Source: Welwitschia mirabilis (taxonomy: Eukaryota; Gnetophyta; Gnetopsida; Welwitschiales). Taken from it: a stretch of DNA of 64,000 bases. Shown here piece after piece: positions 62,044 to 64,000 of the stretch; the first letter of the stretch is position 1; every line of letters starts with the position of its first letter. The DNA lies in NCBI GenBank assembly GCA_051453625.1, contig JBOZIK010000001.1:223389221-223453220 (forward strand). Direction: 5' to 3'. Position numbers and translations under genes: made by a program. The notes below the pieces were generated by a model. The model made no database searches. It was not told the DNA's origin and worked only from the letters and a program-made list of their open reading frames with translations.

Positions 62044-62468
62044 TGTAATGTTCCAAAATCACTTTTAATTAAGTAATTATTATTAAGTGCAATTAAAGTA
62101 CATTTAAGAATAAATATTGTATAATGAAAGGGTGTGACCCTTGGATTTGTAACATTGTGTCCCTTCATGATGCTATTTAAGCCTGTGACATTAGGTAGGA
62201 GTGGATAAATTGAGTGGGTGTAACCGATAATAACCTTGAATGATCCGTAAGGGTCCTAGGAAGGGGACTAAGGTTATAGTTTATGTCTTTACCTATAATC
62301 CCTAGTCCAAGGCTGTTGGCTAATGATGAGGAATGTAATCGCTGTTTACAATGATAAAGTTCACCTTTTGTCAAATTATTCCTTATTATTATTAATAATT
62401 CTAATATAATATTTATATGTTCCTTTTTATAATGAAATGATCTTAAAATGGTAAAAAGGAACATTACA
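62044..62468 (+). repeat. 3' LTR of the non-autonomous element
   Basis: It begins TGTAATGTTCC and ends GGAACATTACA, equal in length (425 against 426 bp) to the 5' LTR. Confidence 0.9.
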
Positions 62469-63050
62469 ACTATCTATATCATTATTAATAAGTAAAAGGT
62501 CATATTACAATTATAGTCAAAATTAGAAGGAATAATGGCTCACAACCTAGACTTCAAAGTATTATCCAATAAAATCTATATACATTGTGTATGTATTTAA
62601 TGTTTAGCTCAAGTATTAGTTTTGGCTTAAATTCAAAATTGTTGTATTAATGTCCTAATAAAATGATGGGTTAGTTAATTATAAGTGGAAATAGTATTTA
62701 GTTAGATTTATGTTTTCTTACATTTCAAGATGTAAGAAAAAGTGGTGTAAAGTCATCATATGATTGTGTTTAAAAAATGAAAATAAGATATAAATTTCAT
62801 ACTAAAAATTTCCTTAATCATACTATATCCACCATTAGTTATAGAAGTATGATCCATATAAATTCTTCTTAAGATTTAGAAAATTTTATTAAATCAAGTC
62901 AACTTAATGGCCCAAGGTCATCTAATCTTATCATTTTAAATATATCCTTTATTCTATAGATGTTATCAAGGATAAGATAATAGTAATAAGAATAAAATAT
63001 AATTGCTTAAGAGAAATAAGGACAACTTAACAGATAAGCAATTATAAAAG
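62469..63050. other. Right flank; probable continuation of the disrupted older LTR
   Basis: Because the non-autonomous element inserted 14 bp into a minus-strand LTR ending at 55726, the rest of that LTR should begin here. I could not find its outer edge. Confidence 0.4.
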
Positions 63051-63178
63051 AGCAATGTTATAAATGATATTTTAGGAACTTGAACTTGGTACCTATTACT
63101 TACATTAATTTTTGAGCAATGTAGTAAATGATATTTTAGGGACTTAAACTTGGTACCTTTCACTTACATTGATTCTTA
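63051..63178. repeat. 64 bp tandem duplication
   Basis: Copies at 63051-63114 and 63115-63178 share the AAATGATATTTTAGG and ACTTGGTACCT blocks and differ at about ten places. Confidence 0.88.
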
Positions 63179-63883
63179 ATAACTGGTTCTATTATTATTG
63201 GTCTGACTATTTGTAGATTTGAATTTCTAATAAACTATGACTTGGGCATTGAACAGTAATTAATGTTCTAACCTCCAACCATATGGCTCTCAATAGTGTC
63301 ACACTGAAAATGAACATGTACAAGGAGGAAGAGGCTAGTAGTGAATATCAAAATTAGGCATCAACAAAAATAAATAAAAGAGAGGAACTTGCATATGGCA
63401 AATGATAAGAGAAAATGAAGGAACTAAATAAATGGGCTCTAAAGGAGGAAAGAGGAGAATTGACTACTATAGGTAAAGTGTAGGGGCAAAGGAGCACTGT
63501 GTGGAAGAAGATTACTAAGGAGAAGATGCTTACTATATTAGGCCATGGAATCGATAAGGATGGGAAAGCTGAATCTCATCTTTAACAAGGGGAGAAAACA
63601 TTTTACAAAAGGGGGTATCAAAATCAAGTGCAAAGAAGAACAAAATCAACAATTATTCATGTTTACACTTTCATGGTATATGTAGAAGAAAGAAATTTAC
63701 AATAGAAAGAAGAAACTGATTGTTTCACACTAGCATTTACAATGCATCTCCACTTTGTAGGAGGAAGGTAAGCAGTTGAAAAAGAAACCCATTGCAGTAA
63801 AGGTTTTAAGCGAAAGACGTCAACATGTTTGCAGTTATCAGTGGGATGCACAACGCCAAAACCATAACACTCAACATCACTTT
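63179..63883. other. Unclassified sequence near the window end
   Basis: Purine-rich fragments (63.3-63.6 kb) give short Lys/Glu-rich plus-strand frames without a recognised family. The part from 63.66 kb is more GC-rich and may be 3' UTR of the possible minus-strand gene that ends at 63884. Confidence 0.35.
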
Positions 63884-64000
63884 TCATTTAACAATGACCT
63901 CTTCTAAGGCTCTAAGTATGTGCTTATTTAATTTTTGCAATTCAAAATATTTCCCACCTAATATTAAGGCAGAGATCATTGCAGATGAAGAGGATACTAC
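63884..64000 (-). CDS. Possible 3' terminal exon of an unidentified gene (partial)
   Basis: The minus strand is open from the window edge for 38 codons to TGA at 63886-63884, reading SSSAMISALILGGKYFELQK near its start. Base composition is more exon-like than the neighbouring repeats. I do not recognise the protein, and 38 codons without a stop can occur by chance. Confidence 0.25.
   Translation of the reverse strand, partial: VVSSSSAMISALILGGKYFELQKLNKHILRALEEVIVK

Larger units (their letters stand above)
55740..62468 (+). mobile_element. Non-autonomous LTR element with satellite and tandem gag units
   Basis: This is a 6.7 kb element with matched LTRs (55740-56165, 62044-62468; roughly 87% alike by eye), a tRNA-Met-type primer-binding site (56169) and a polypurine tract ending at 62043. 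It is flanked by CCTAT (55735-55739) and ACTAT (62469-62473), a duplication with one change. Inside are a 20-mer based satellite, two ~1.9 kb gag-bearing units in tandem, and short tandem repeats before the 3' LTR. No protease, RT, RNase H or integrase was seen, so movement would need a partner. Orientation is set by the PBS, PPT and gag. Confidence 0.85.

Noticed and set aside
63051-63178. tRNA-derived element on the minus strand (AGTTCAAGTTCC-like B box)
   Set aside because: No A box at suitable distance. Only the 64 bp duplication is supported.

Overview
The window is plant nuclear DNA. It has AT-rich, gap-containing sequence, one spliced gene with GT-AG introns, and thick layers of decayed Ty1/copia and Ty3/gypsy LTR retrotransposons whose old copies are broken by many stops. 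This points to a large, repeat-rich seed-plant genome. A gymnosperm is possible, but nothing here proves it.

Region 1 (1-13.2 kb) holds the only convincing host gene. It is a five-exon gene on the minus strand (11116 to 4996) encoding 1323 residues. It resembles the plant ZC3H13-like protein HIZ2, a partner of the HAKAI ubiquitin ligase in the mRNA m6A writer complex. A TATA box and three telo-box-like motifs lie upstream, and a perfect 3 x 33 bp tandem repeat lies farther downstream.

Region 2 (13.2-25.2 kb) has two ~2.4 kb direct repeats that look like minus-strand gypsy LTRs. A gag remnant lies between them, with a tRNA-like (SINE-like) module and a further LTR remnant at 24.6-25.1 kb.

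Region 3 (about 28-47 kb) is a three-element nest. An old Tat/Athila-like gypsy element (protease, RT, RNase H and integrase traces, plus strand) was interrupted twice. The first insertion is a copia element lacking pol (28814-36931), near the gag end. The second is another gypsy element (39873-45928), which separates RNase H from integrase and is flanked by a perfect 5 bp duplication, ATTCT.

Region 4 (47-53.4 kb) has a possible minus-strand LTR pair, a solo LTR with a perfect GTAAC duplication, and otherwise unclassified AT-rich DNA.

Region 5 (53.4-62.5 kb) is an old minus-strand gypsy remnant. A plus-strand LTR element without pol (55740-62468) inserted 14 bp into its LTR. The inserted element is the strangest object here: it carries a hierarchical 20 bp / ~150-172 bp satellite and two tandem ~1.9 kb gag-bearing units between matched LTRs. 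The last 120 bases may be the 3' end of another minus-strand gene.

All repeat calls come from reading motifs and aligning by eye. Identities and edges are approximate unless a duplication or motif is stated.
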